64,000 nucleotides of DNA from Psoroptes ovis (Eukaryota > Arthropoda > Arachnida > Sarcoptiformes > Psoroptidae). The translations under genes were made by a program, and so were the position numbers. Position 1 is the stretch's first letter. Each line of letters begins with the position of its first letter. The notes below the pieces were generated by a model, which worked only from the letters and a program-made list of their open reading frames with translations, had not been told where the DNA came from and did no database searches. This document shows, in pieces, positions 1-11,100 of this stretch. The DNA lies in the NCBI GenBank assembly GCA_002943765.1, contig PQWQ01000002.1, positions 1,798,001 to 1,862,000 on the forward strand. The letters run 5' to 3'.

Positions 1-360
1 GCAATAATCATCCAAAAATTGACTAACAAAAAATTATTTTTTTCCCATTTTTCGTTTCAAATGATTAAAATGTTGAATACAATCATTCATATGTCCATGG
101 ACGCTGATAAAGCAAGTATATATTTTGGTCATTTTTGTTTTCGATGAATGAATGAATGAAAATGTTCACGATTTCATTTCGAAAAAAAAATCCATCGATA
201 GATAGATCCATATTGGACTTTTGTTTCATATTTTCAGAATTATAATTCGACGCCAAATGATGACAAATGGATTTTTATTTTTGATTTTTTTTTTGTTTCA
301 ATTGTCATCTTTTTTTTTGTGTTATGGTCCATTGTTTTTTTCCTTGTCCTTTCATTTCAG

Positions 361-519
361 CGAAAAAATTTCCATTTATTAGGGCGTTTATATGATGACG
401 TCCATAATACTGCTATTGATTATTTGCCATTATTTTCAATGAATGAATTTTCTAATCAATATTCTGAATTCATAAATAATCATTATAATAATAATAATTT
501 AATATGTTTGTTTATTTGA
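361..519 (+). CDS. Possible terminal exon of an unidentified plus-strand gene
   Basis: A strong acceptor (pyrimidine-rich tract ending in TTTCATTTCAG at 350-360) is followed by an open frame beginning RKNFHLLGRLYDDVHNTAID and ending at a TGA at 517-519, 52 residues. The composition (mixed charged and hydrophobic residues, few low-complexity runs until the Asn stretch near the end) looks more coding than its surroundings. I do not recognise the protein. It could be the last exon of a gene whose remainder lies left of the window, or an alternative end of the receptor gene downstream, or chance. No upstream exon is visible to test the phase. Confidence 0.3.
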   Translation, partial: RKNFHLLGRLYDDVHNTAIDYLPLFSMNEFSNQYSEFINNHYNNNNLICLFI

Positions 520-955
520 ATTTTGAATCAATAATGATTACGAAAAATCAAAGGCAGAAAAAATAGTACCAATTTTCATCCATTCATTATTTCATTGATG
601 ATTAAAGCAGATTGAAATCAGAAAAATTGCTGATTTTGTTCAATTTTTTGTATTTCATTCATTTGCTTCATTTTCAACATCAGTATATGTACACAATTTT
701 GAATTTTGATTTTTGGTCATTCAAATTGAACAACAGCAACAACAACAACAACACAAAATCATAATCATCAATGTGATTATATTGATTATTAGTTGGATGT
801 ATGAATGGAAAAAAATAGATTACGTAACATTTTTTTTTCTTCTTTGAATATTATTCTGTATTATTCCGGTATTTTTTTCTACAAATACAAAATCATCGCC
901 AACATCATCATCATCATCATCATTAAATATCGATTTTGATTACGAATCATATATG

Positions 956-1056
<101 letters not shown>

Positions 1057-1799
1057 ATGAAATGAATGAATTATTTCATAATAATAATAATAATAAATTA
1101 TTGATTTCTTCATTAGCTTTGTACCCAATCTATGTGTATGTATGCGGTGTGTTCATTTGTGTTCGTATTTCGCTTGTATATTGTGTGTGCGTTTCATCAT
1201 ATTTCAAATCAATAAAATTGATTGATTTCATTTCGTTTTATTTCATTTTTTTGCGTTTTTTTTTTTTGGTTCTACTTTGCCTTTCTAATAATAATTAGAA
1301 CGATTTTCTTTCGTTTGTTTATTTATTTCTCCCACATTAGACATTTATATTTTCATTATTACATTATCATTATTATTATTATTCATTGAAATTTTAAAAG
1401 AGAACGAACGAAAAAAAACTCTTGAAAAACAACAATTTTTCTTTTTTTTTCAACAATCGATAATTTTTCCCCTCGATTACTAAATAAATCAATGGTAATT
1501 GATGCAAATGAAAATTTGTTTTTGTTGTTGTTGTTGCTGTTGCTGTTGCTGTTGTTGATCATTACACAGTTTAATATAATGTCTAAAATTATTCATATCA
1601 CGTGTGTCCATCGTAACTTAATATCCAATATTATTATTTATAATTATCTTATATTGAAATTATTGTCTGCATATGTGCTTCAATGTATTTGAATGTCTGC
1701 ATTCGATGATAATTATTGAATGATTTCTAAATAAAAGAAAAAGGGTGAAAAATTTAAATCATTTCATCATATGCTAAGAAACGATTAAATCAAATTTTA

Positions 1800-1804
1800 T
1801 ATAT
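1800..1804. repeat. Target-site duplication, left copy
   Basis: TATAT immediately left of the left LTR, matched by TATAT at 6476-6480 immediately right of the right LTR. Five bases is the usual duplication length for Ty3/gypsy and Bel/Pao integrases. The surrounding sequence is AT-rich, so the exact boundary could shift by a base or two. Confidence 0.7.
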
Positions 1805-1970
1805 TTAAGATCAGCTTTATTTTATTTCCAGTAAAATAATAAAAATTATAATTGTTTTTCCAATGGCAAAAACATTGGCTTTTTATAGCCATGCTTAAGA
1901 TCAATACAGCTCAACGTCAAACCATTGAGATGGAGATGCATGCCACCTAATGGTGACATGCATCTCGACA
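1805..1970 (-). repeat. 3' LTR of the retrotransposon
   Basis: A 166-bp direct repeat, identical to 6310-6475 (offset 4505). In element orientation it begins TGTCGAGATG directly after the polypurine tract and ends GATCTTAA. It contains a TATAAAA box (complement of about 1881-1887) and an AATAAA-like signal near its 3' end. A long imperfect hairpin occupies 1933-1966. The LTR is short for a gypsy-class element but within the known range. Confidence 0.93.
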
Positions 1971-1971
1971 T

Positions 1972-1981
1972 CCCCCCTCTT
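1972..1981 (-). other. Polypurine tract of the retrotransposon
   Basis: In element orientation the sequence is AAGAGGGGGG followed by A and then the LTR start TGTCGAG. This is the expected plus-strand primer for reverse transcription and fixes the internal boundary of the 3' LTR. Confidence 0.88.
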
Positions 1982-2069
1982 AAGAGCTGTTATTGATATA
2001 AGCAAATAAAACAGTCAATGAATAAAAACAAACAATTATTTTAAATGAGATATGAAATTAATTTAAATT

Positions 2070-4985
2070 TTAAATAGTAGCGATGAGAGGATTAGTCCAT
2101 GGTTTAAGATTTCGCACCGAATGAATTATTTGACGATTTTTGATATTGATCATATATCTTGCATTTGTCAGTTTTTCGATGACTATTCCTGGTCCAATAT
2201 ATAATTCGTCTAATTTTTTTCTGTTTGGCTTTGCCTCGTTGTAAACTAGAACCCTATCACCGATTTCGTATTGAATCATTTTTCGGGATTCATTAATTCT
2301 TTTTTGATTCTTTTCTTTACAATTTTGATCATTTTTGATTAAATCATTCAATTTATCGGCATCTAGTGCTTCGTTTGGCGTATATTTTGATGATGAGTGT
2401 ATGGTATTATTGTAAATTTCGATGATTTTATCGGCGATCTTCGGCCATTTCATTGTTATTTTTGGGTCGTTGACAGTTGTTCTGATCTGATTTATGAGTG
2501 TTTGATTTACTCTTTCAACGGCACCGATAGATTGCGGTGAATATGGAGGCGAATTTTGGTATTTGATTTTAAAATTGCATAAAAATGATCGAAATTTGCG
2601 TGAATTCAAAGCCGGATAATTATCACTTCTTATGCATTCTGGCTTATTATCTTGAATTATTTTATTAATTAAATTGATAAAATCGACTGTACTTTGTGAT
2701 TTCGAGCATATGTGCCAGACTTTTCTCGTCAACATATCGATGGCTAGATGTAAATATGTCTTCTTCACATCTGGTTGAACGAGGCCACCAATAGAATCAA
2801 TTTGTATTATTTGAAATGGCCTCGTGATTTTCGTCGATTCGTATAATCCGTAGTTATTACCAGGTCTAGATTTGTTTTTCGCGCAAACTAGGCACTGTTT
2901 CGTTAAATTTTTTATATCAAAGTCCATATTAGGCCATTTATAATCTTGTTTGATGTGAAAAGCTAATTTCTTTGATGAAAGATGACCAAAATCTCGATGG
3001 AAATGTTCGATTATTTCATTACGAATCTTATCTGGTATAAATAGTTTATCGTCATATAAAATTTGGTCATTATCAATTTTACAATAATCAGGCACTCTTT
3101 CTTCATTGATTAATAAATTATTTTCATTTTTAATTTTTGTCTTGATTTCTTTATCGTCTAGAAAGTATGCCGAAATGTGAAGAGGGTTACGTGATAATTG
3201 ATCAGCCTCTTCGTTTGTTTTGCCGTCTTTGTAAATAACTTCGTAGTCATATTGACTTAAATCGATGCTCCAACGAGCAATTCTAGAATTCGTTAATTTG
3301 GCTTTCTTCAACCATTGAAGACCTTTATGGTCTGAATAAATTGTCACTTTTCTACCATGCGTATAATAATGCCAATTTTTTAAAGCCTCGACTATGGCGA
3401 GACATTCTAACTCGGTGATTGTGTAATTTCGTTGATAAGATTGAAGCGATTTTGAAAAGTATGCGATTGGTCGAAATATTTTGTCGTCTTTTTGCTTAAG
3501 AATTGCACCAATACCTTTGATCGATGCATCGGTGAACAAATAAATCGGTTTTGATGGATCAAAAATAGTCAATATAGGTGGTTTAGTTAATTTTTCCTTC
3601 AATTTATCAAATGCGGTTTGTTGTTCGGTGTTCCATTCAAAGTTTACATTTTTCTTTAATAATCGTGTGATTGGATATAATAATGCAGAACAATTTGGAA
3701 TAAAGTTTCTATAATATTGAACGTGACCAACAAATGACTGCACTTCTTTTACGTTTTTAGGGGGTTTTATTGCCATAATTACGTCAATATTTGATTGAAG
3801 AGGTTCAATACGATTCATGGAGATGGTATGGCCCAGAAAGTTCACCTTAGATAGTCCGAATTGACATTTGGACAATTTAAGTTTGATTTTTTCAATACTA
3901 ACAGCTTTAAATATTTTTTCTAAGTGAACTATATGCTGGTCGAGGTTTTTAGAGAACACCAGAATGTCATCCATATAATTAGACGCAAATTTTTCTAGTC
4001 CATGTTTCTGAATAATACGGAATAACGCTCTTTGGAAAATGGCTGGAGCGTTTTTTAGGCCAAAGGGCATGACATTCCACTCGAACTTTCCGTTAGATGT
4101 GACAAATGCGGTTTTTGGTCTATCTGTTTCAGCAATTTGAATATGATGGAATCCTAAGGCCACATCTAAGGTTGTAAAAATCGAACAATTCAATGTTTTG
4201 TCAATAAGATCGCCAATCAACGGGAATGGGTATGATTGAGTTTGTGTTATCTGATTAAGCTTACGGTAGTCCACACATAAACGTGACTTTTTTCCGTCAT
4301 CCTTTTTATCAGCGAGAATGACTGGAAAAGAATATGGTGAATTTGATTCACTTATCAAACCAGCATTCAATAGTTCTTTTGTAATCATTGTGATTTTTTC
4401 ATTTTCGATTGAAGAATGTCGATATGATCTTAAATTGATTGGTATATTATTTTCAAGTCGAATTTCGCATTGTTCATTGTGGATCTGACCAACATCATAC
4501 TTAGATTTTGAAAAAATATCGTCATATTTATCGATGATTCGTTTAATATCGTCATTCAATATTGGTGGTTTCGTTTCATTATTTGATTCGATTGAATTTA
4601 TTAGTTTTAATTGTGTATTAGTTGGTTCAATTGCAACATATGATGAATAAAATGAGATATCACTAAGATTTTGTCGTACTTCGCCATTTTTCAGTTGTTC
4701 TAAATAAAATTCATAGATATTGTCGAGTCCCAAAATGAAATCTTGAGATAAATTTTTGGCAATATTGATTAAAATTTCTTTCTGTATTAGGCCAATTGTT
4801 ACCGTGATTTTAGCCCGACCAATCGTAGTGTCATTAGTACAGTTAGATGAAATTAAATTGCAAGAAGAATTAGTAACAATTGGAATTTTAAATTTATTCA
4901 ATAATTTAACATGAATCAAGGAGATTTGAGCTCCCGAATCGTATAAGACACTTTGTATATTGTTATTAATCATAATATTGATCAT
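2070..4985 (-). CDS. pol: Retrotransposon pol polyprotein (PR-RT-RNaseH-IN)
   Basis: The open frame is 971 residues from the first ATG and continues open upstream of it. An aspartic protease active site (YDSGAQ) is at about residues 15-20. Reverse transcriptase follows, with the catalytic YMDD at about 337-340. RNase H has the gypsy-like TELECLAIVEAL and SDHKGLQWL motifs. The integrase has an HHCC zinc region (HFHRDFGH ... CLVCAKNK) and a DDE triad that I place at D730, D788 and E824; the last two are separated by 35 residues as in functional integrases. No internal stop or frameshift is seen. The frame is -1 relative to gag with an overlap at the gag stop, so Pol is probably made as a Gag-Pol fusion by ribosomal frameshifting and not from its own ATG. 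Confidence 0.96.
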   Translation of the reverse strand: MINIMINNNIQSVLYDSGAQISLIHVKLLNKFKIPIVTNSSCNLISSNCTNDTTIGRAKITVTIGLIQKEILINIAKNLSQDFILGLDNIYEFYLEQLKNGEVRQNLSDISFYSSYVAIEPTNTQLKLINSIESNNETKPPILNDDIKRIIDKYDDIFSKSKYDVGQIHNEQCEIRLENNIPINLRSYRHSSIENEKITMITKELLNAGLISESNSPYSFPVILADKKDDGKKSRLCVDYRKLNQITQTQSYPFPLIGDLIDKTLNCSIFTTLDVALGFHHIQIAETDRPKTAFVTSNGKFEWNVMPFGLKNAPAIFQRALFRIIQKHGLEKFASNYMDDILVFSKNLDQHIVHLEKIFKAVSIEKIKLKLSKCQFGLSKVNFLGHTISMNRIEPLQSNIDVIMAIKPPKNVKEVQSFVGHVQYYRNFIPNCSALLYPITRLLKKNVNFEWNTEQQTAFDKLKEKLTKPPILTIFDPSKPIYLFTDASIKGIGAILKQKDDKIFRPIAYFSKSLQSYQRNYTITELECLAIVEALKNWHYYTHGRKVTIYSDHKGLQWLKKAKLTNSRIARWSIDLSQYDYEVIYKDGKTNEEADQLSRNPLHISAYFLDDKEIKTKIKNENNLLINEERVPDYCKIDNDQILYDDKLFIPDKIRNEIIEHFHRDFGHLSSKKLAFHIKQDYKWPNMDFDIKNLTKQCLVCAKNKSRPGNNYGLYESTKITRPFQIIQIDSIGGLVQPDVKKTYLHLAIDMLTRKVWHICSKSQSTVDFINLINKIIQDNKPECIRSDNYPALNSRKFRSFLCNFKIKYQNSPPYSPQSIGAVERVNQTLINQIRTTVNDPKITMKWPKIADKIIEIYNNTIHSSSKYTPNEALDADKLNDLIKNDQNCKEKNQKRINESRKMIQYEIGDRVLVYNEAKPNRKKLDELYIGPGIVIEKLTNARYMINIKNRQIIHSVRNLKPWTNPLIATI

Positions 4986-5026
4986 GATTGGATTTGGCTG
5001 CTTTGTTTGGTTGATTGGTCGGGCAT

Positions 5027-6298
5027 TTAAAAATTTTGCTCAATGTTGATGTTGCTGATCTGATTTTCTTCGTCACAAACAACGTTATTGATGGGTGTTT
5101 TTACAGCTGTTTGATGCTGATTTCTCTTCTCTAAGCATAAATATGTGGCATGGTTGCCAAAACATTTCTGACAATGTACATTACAGATGCGATTTCTATC
5201 GAATTTATGCTTGCCACATTTCATGCACAAATTTTGACGATTTAATTTTGATTTGAGCAATTGAATACTAAGGGTTGGTATATTGGTGCATTTGTCAATA
5301 GCATGAGCTGATGAACAAATCGGGCACTTATTAAATTGTGGACGATAATCATTAGGATTGCGGAATTCGTTTTTATCGACAAATGAATTGATGGCACGTT
5401 CTTTTAATTTTTCTATGATATCTGTAATATAATTCAAAGAGTCGTCATTGTTTGTGTTTATCCAAACAATAACTTCGGTTGGTAATTTTTCCAACAATTC
5501 GTCTTTGACCATTTTCATTTGTAGTGGGTCTTTGATAACACTTTTAGCTTTTTGTGAAATCATATAAATGGCATTCCAAGCGTGTGAGTCTTTATGCGAC
5601 TTTATTTTCGGACATTTACGGATTTGGGATTTGATTTCGTTGAATACCATTGCTGGTGACGCCAATTGTCGTCTTAATTTTTCAATAATTATTCGAATGT
5701 TTTCGTCGGGTTGGGCAGATTCCACTATATTCATAGCATCTCTGGATTCCTTGACTGCCAATTGTAAATAATTTATTTTCATTTGTTCGTTGATATTGAT
5801 GTTATTAGTTATGATTTCGTCAAATCTTTTTATAAAAGCTTCAAAATTTGATGGGTTGCCGTTGAATTTAGGTAGATTGCCGTCGTTGACAGTCAAGGTT
5901 ATGTTTTGTCTGTTGTTCAATTGGGGAGTTTTTAAAAACAAATTATTAAGTTTCATTAGTAAATTCGATATTGTAATTGTTTCTTCTTCGTTGTTTTGTA
6001 AAAAAAAATATTGAGATAAATCTCTAACACATTTGTTGATCATTTTGTTGATTTCGTCGTTGATGATTTCGTGGTCGGCGAAGGTCTTGACGATGCATTC
6101 TGCTTTAAAAATAATGTCTTTTAAATTTGAATGATTAGGAGTAGTTGCTAGAATTGGTATTTGTGATGTCATTACATTGGTTGTTTTCGTTGGAGTTTTT
6201 GACATGGTTATAGTTGTTGTTATTGTCGATGTTGAAGCCGTTGTTGTAATAAATGTGGTTGATGTTTCGTTTATAATTTTATCATTTCGCAGGATCAT
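5027..6298 (-). CDS. gag: Retrotransposon Gag protein
   Basis: The frame is open for 460 residues from an ATG at 6409 inside the 5' LTR, but that ATG lies upstream of the LTR TATA box and would not be in the genomic RNA. I therefore place the start at 6298 (MILRNDKI), giving 423 residues. A Thr/Ser-rich leader is followed by a capsid-like region with LPKFNGNPSNFEAFIKRF, which resembles the DUF1759-type segment of Bel/Pao Gag proteins. The C-terminus has Cys/His clusters (CPICSSAHAIDKC; CMKCGKHKF ... CQKCFGNHATYLC), presumably RNA-binding zinc knuckles of a non-CCHC spacing. It ends in a slippery heptamer followed directly by the stop. Confidence 0.9.
   Translation of the reverse strand: MILRNDKIINETSTTFITTTASTSTITTTITMSKTPTKTTNVMTSQIPILATTPNHSNLKDIIFKAECIVKTFADHEIINDEINKMINKCVRDLSQYFFLQNNEEETITISNLLMKLNNLFLKTPQLNNRQNITLTVNDGNLPKFNGNPSNFEAFIKRFDEIITNNININEQMKINYLQLAVKESRDAMNIVESAQPDENIRIIIEKLRRQLASPAMVFNEIKSQIRKCPKIKSHKDSHAWNAIYMISQKAKSVIKDPLQMKMVKDELLEKLPTEVIVWINTNNDDSLNYITDIIEKLKERAINSFVDKNEFRNPNDYRPQFNKCPICSSAHAIDKCTNIPTLSIQLLKSKLNRQNLCMKCGKHKFDRNRICNVHCQKCFGNHATYLCLEKRNQHQTAVKTPINNVVCDEENQISNINIEQNF
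5030..5036 (-). promoter_or_regulatory. Putative -1 ribosomal frameshift site (gag to pol)
   Basis: In element orientation the gag codons run CAA AAT TTT TAA. The bases A AAT TTT fit the X XXY YYZ rule for -1 slippage (A, U, U) and the stop follows at once. Shifting back one base enters the pol frame, which is open from here to the protease. A downstream stimulatory structure was not evaluated. Confidence 0.75.
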
Positions 6299-6309
6299 CC
6301 TGTTGGCTT

Positions 6310-6475
6310 TTAAGATCAGCTTTATTTTATTTCCAGTAAAATAATAAAAATTATAATTGTTTTTCCAATGGCAAAAACATTGGCTTTTTATAGCCATGCT
6401 TAAGATCAATACAGCTCAACGTCAAACCATTGAGATGGAGATGCATGCCACCTAATGGTGACATGCATCTCGACA
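6310..6475 (-). repeat. 5' LTR of the retrotransposon
   Basis: Identical to the 3' LTR at 1805-1970. It carries the presumed element promoter: TATAAAA at about 6386-6392 on the minus strand. The hairpin is at 6438-6471. No conventional primer-binding site beginning with TGG follows the LTR; the first internal bases read AAGCCAACAGGATG in element orientation. Confidence 0.93.
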
Positions 6476-6480
6476 TATAT
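6476..6480. repeat. Target-site duplication, right copy
   Basis: TATAT, matching 1800-1804 at the other end of the element. Confidence 0.7.
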
Positions 6481-8146
6481 TTGATTTTTGATAAAAGGAT
6501 TGAAAATTTTTCACATTCGAAATAATGCCAAACTCAAACGAAAATTGATATGAATTCAAAATGATTTGTTTTGGAATTCCGTTGCTTCTTTTATAATTGT
6601 TGTTGTTTTTATTCGATTATTGTTGTCGTATGCCATCCATAAATTTATGAAAACACATAGTAAGAAAAAGTTTACATTTATTGTTAGTCGATTGTGATTC
6701 GTCGACAAACAAATGCATCATCATTATCAATGAGTTTATTTTGTTGTTTTTGTTGTTGCTATGAATTTATATTACTATTTTTGTTTTTGTTCACATTCAA
6801 AATAGAAAATAGAAGCGAACAAAAAAAAAGTTTTGTACATATTTGATTGATGAATTTATAAATAACAATGATAATCGTGAATAAATTCGAAATTTTTAGC
6901 ATGTAATTCGTGTCTTTGCATCGAAATTCCATTTCATTTCATTGATTTTTGATTCATTCAACAAACAACACGAGTAAATGACGTAGATATTTTTTTTCAC
7001 ATATTTTCCTATGCGATTATTATTGTTATTATTATTTACAATATTAACTACATTATATTATCTATTCTTCATCCCATTTTCATTTCCCTTTGAATTTAAA
7101 ATTTCAATTTACAAAGTTTTTTCATCAATTTTTCATTTGATTTTACTTTAAACCCATTGAGTACACATATATTCAGAACCATATGAAAGAATACCATTCA
7201 TCAAATGAATGAATGTGTATTTGTATCTGGGAATTTGTTTGTTCACATTCATTTACATGTAACAAACAACGACAAACAAGAAGTTTTGCACCCATTTTTT
7301 TCATTTTTATTCCAATCGCAACTAATCTATGTCTAGGGATTTTGTTTTATTATTTCGTTTTTTACACATGTTTCAATGGAAAAAAATTAAACGATGAAAA
7401 AAACCTTGAATTTCAAATGATGAAATTGAAAAAAAAAGTTTACATTTTTCCTTTTTCAAATTTATTTTACGTTTCATACAAATTTATACCTTTTTTTCTC
7501 GAAAAGAATTCCATCTTGTTTTTAGCATTAAGCTTCAAGAAAATGAAATGAAAAAAATATTGTAATCTTGTTCATGTAAACATACACAGAAAAAAATAAT
7601 AATTTCTTTATTTGATTTTGTTGGAATTTTTTCATTTTCATTTTCATTTGTTTTTTCTAAGCAAATCCATATTCAGTTTTCTCAGTATTTATTCACTATT
7701 TTTCCTATTTTTTCTGTGTAAAAACGAATAAAACATCAATATGCAATGCAAACAAACAAACAAACATGGATTATAATGAGAATAATAATAATATTTGTTA
7801 TTATTGCGTGATGAATTTTTACCTTTTATGCTCACTTTCCATTCCAATCAACCGACTAATCGCTTTGATTCATTTTTTTTCTATCCCACATTTCTTTGGA
7901 ACACATTTATGGAATTCGACATAAAAAATCGTGATGTTTGCGTGTACTGTGGAATATTTCTGGTCGAAATGAAAATTTATATTTTTTTTCGTATTGAACA
8001 TCGTAAATTAATGAAACATTCATTGGGAAAAAACTTTGAAATTGATTCAATTTTTGGAATAAAAATCCATATTTGATCGATCATCGATGAAAATTTTGAC
8101 GATGATCCTCGAATATACAACAATATAATTAAATACGGAATTACAG
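6481..8146. other. Non-coding DNA, probably intron of the receptor gene
   Basis: AT-rich sequence between the retrotransposon and the first recognisable Ig-domain exon. Frames at 7213-7551 and 7795-8076 are open but Phe/Lys-rich and lack conserved features, so I treat them as chance. Because the first exon at 8147 starts inside a codon in mid Ig domain, this stretch (and the retrotransposon within it) is most simply read as intron. Confidence 0.55.
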
Positions 8147-11100
8147 AGCCACCAATGTTCAAAATAAAACCACAAGAATATTATGTAGCATCGTTAGACG
8201 ATGATATTACAATGTCTTGTGAAGGTATGGGGCAGCCTAAACCGAAAATAACTTGGAGAAAGGTATGTGTGTCTCAAGTTTTTTTGATTTTCTATTTTTT
8301 TCATTTAGAAATTTCTCCAATATTCAAATTCACATGAATCGACATTTTAGATCAGGAAAAATTGAGAAAATTCACATTTTTTTATTTGCATTAAATGCAA
8401 AATAAACTGATTGAAAACACAGAAATGTCTAAGACCTTAAATATCATTAATTAATAGAATTGATAATGAATAAATGAATAATTAAATACACAGCTTTAAT
8501 GTGAAATGAATATGTTGAATCGTGTTTTTTTCTTTTTTTTGCAATTTTAAATAATGATGATGATGATATTAATACATGAATGTACTTAGATTATTTTTAT
8601 TATTATTATATCATTTAAAAGGGATATTTTATTATTATTATTATTTTTAAGAAGAATAAACCATAAGAAATTTTTATAATGATAATTTTAAAAATAATAA
8701 TAATAATAGGTCCCAATAGGATTTGTTTTTTTTTTCTTTTTTGGTGAAACGAATAGAATTTTTCTTAATTTATCTTCGCTTTTTCAAACATTCAAATTCT
8801 TATCGAAATAATGGAATTTTTCAAATTTTTGCTTTGAAAAAAAATTCCATAATTTAAAGTTTTTTTCTTCATTCTTCGAATATCATTATTTGCATGTATA
8901 GCTAGCCTCACAAATATATCGATTATTATTATTATTATTGTTCCATAAATTTTTTTTTTTGAAATCTCTTTATTTCTATATTCTATCACACAGATTGGCA
9001 ATAATAATAATGGATCGAAAATGCCAAAACATTTATTCACGCGAAATGGTAATATAACATTGGTTAAGTTAAGAAAAGAAGATTTTGGCCGCTATGAATG
9101 CGTTATTGAAAATGAGATTGCAACATTAATTGCTCAAACTGAATTAAGAATGAATGGTAATCGTATTGTTTTTTCGTTTTGTTTTTTAAGCTTTTCCCGT
9201 TTCCCTTTCTTCTTTTCCTGTAATCTTAATATTGTTGTTTTTGATTAATAATCATATTCAATTTATAAATGATTGATTTGAAAACAACAGTATAAGAGAA
9301 GAAAATATGTCTTTAAATTTCAATTATCAATTTCGCCCTTTTCATATCTTAATTCCATTCTAAGCATCAATAGCGAATTCACATAGACTTTCCAAGTGCT
9401 TATAGATGCATGAATATTCATCATACAGAAAGCAAAATACTTGAGAAATGATAATCATTTTCTAATTAGCAAATGATTTCGATGATAAAATGAAATTTAA
9501 GTGAAAACACATTAATAATAATAAAAATTTCGACTCATTTTCTCTGATAGAAATTTTGGATAGGGAAGAGAAATGCATTTTTCTACTATTTCATTCAATT
9601 ATTGTTGTTTATAGAATTTTGAAAATGAAAACCCCATATAATGATAATCCATCATTTTTTGCTTTCATTTTCCATCCATTTTTTTTTTCTTATTCGGGTA
9701 CAGTTCATCATTCATTCATACACAATTCATGTGTTTAATGATAATCGAAAAAATAGGAAAAAAATGAAATAAAATAAATGACAACCGCACAAAAATAATT
9801 CTGAAATGTATGAAAATAATTTTTCATAATACATTTTCCTGTTTCAATAATTTTTCGAGGATAATAATAATAATAATAGGGTTTTATATATGAAGAATAA
9901 GCATATATATCATATCGGAACGACAATAATATGATATCAACATTAATTTATATTTGACAATGATGATGATGATGATGATGATTACTAGGACTATTATTTC
10001 AATGTAGGAACAAAATGATAATAATGATAATAACAAGCAAAAAAAAAAAAAAATGAAATTTTCTGTATTTGAACAACGAAATAATAACGATCAATATGAT
10101 GAGAGCATGTATCATGTATTTCATGTATCAAATACATTCGACCGTTACATTTTCCATTTTACATTTTTTTTTGTTCTTCGTCGAAAATATGTGGTTTATT
10201 TGGCCAATTCATGAAATTGCCAATTTTACTTTGAAATGTGTGTGTGTGTCTGTGTGTGTTACCTCTGATAAGTCTTAAAGTCTGTTTTTCCTTTCTGTTT
10301 AAATCTATTCTTATTCTATTCTTTTCCTTGAAGACCATAGAATATTTTGCACTCAAGTTTTTATATTTACGAATCTTCATTTTTTTCTGATATATTTAGA
10401 TCATTTATTATTTAGATATAAAATGAGAAAATGAAAAAACATTAAAGCGAATGAAGATGGAAAAACAATTTCAATGAAACACACATTCATAAATGATAAT
10501 AGCAATAAAACATTAAATTTTCATTCCCCTTTTTCATTCTTTTCATGTTTCAAAAATTGAAAAAAAAACAAAATCATTTTATGTGGATTAAATCATCATC
10601 ATTTATACTCCCACATCATAATCATTATTGTTATTGTTATGGAATCCACTTTATCTCAAAGTGAAATATATTTGAATATGTTGAGGTGAAATTGTTGTTG
10701 TTTTGTTTTTTTTTTTCGCACACACAAACAGGCATAGTAATAATAATCAGTATAATTTGTTTACTTTGTACACATTTTCTTCACCTCATATGTTCATCGA
10801 TTAATTCAAATTTAGATTCAAATAATCAATTCAAATTTTAATAATAATGAATCAATTATTATTTAATTAAAAAACAGGTACTACGCCTTATGCACCAACC
10901 AATTTGACTATCAATACAAGTGCCTATGCTGCAACATTAATGTGGCAACCAAATTTTGATGGTGGATTACGACAACATTTTACGATAAGGTTCGTAATTT
11001 ATTGTTTTTTCTAGATTTTTTGTTTTCTTTTTTTTTGAATAATCAGCGAAAAATTTGAGACTTTTTAATGAAAAAATTCAATCTCTCATTCAAATTTTCT

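Larger units (their letters stand above)
1805..6475 (-). mobile_element. Complete LTR retrotransposon (Ty3/gypsy-type pol)
   Basis: A 4.67-kb element read on the minus strand: 5' LTR (6310-6475), gag (stop at 5027), pol in the -1 frame (stop at 2070), polypurine tract (1972-1981) and 3' LTR (1805-1970). The two LTRs are identical by eye over all 166 bases, both ORFs are open end to end, and a 5-bp target duplication flanks the insertion, so the insertion is recent and may be competent. Pol order is protease, reverse transcriptase, RNase H, integrase, which is the Ty3/gypsy or Bel/Pao order and not copia. No envelope-like ORF is present. The internal region is less AT-rich than its surroundings. 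Confidence 0.95.

Noticed and set aside
5568..6014. Plus-strand ORFs at 5568-5771 and 5790-6014
   Set aside because: They are antisense shadows of the retrotransposon gag gene.
6299..6409. The upstream ATG at 6409 as the Gag start
   Set aside because: It lies inside the LTR, upstream of the LTR TATA box, so the genomic RNA should not contain it.
7213..8076. ORFs of 112 and 93 residues upstream of the receptor exons
   Set aside because: They are Phe/Lys-rich without Ig or signal-peptide features, and neither joins convincingly to the exon at 8147.
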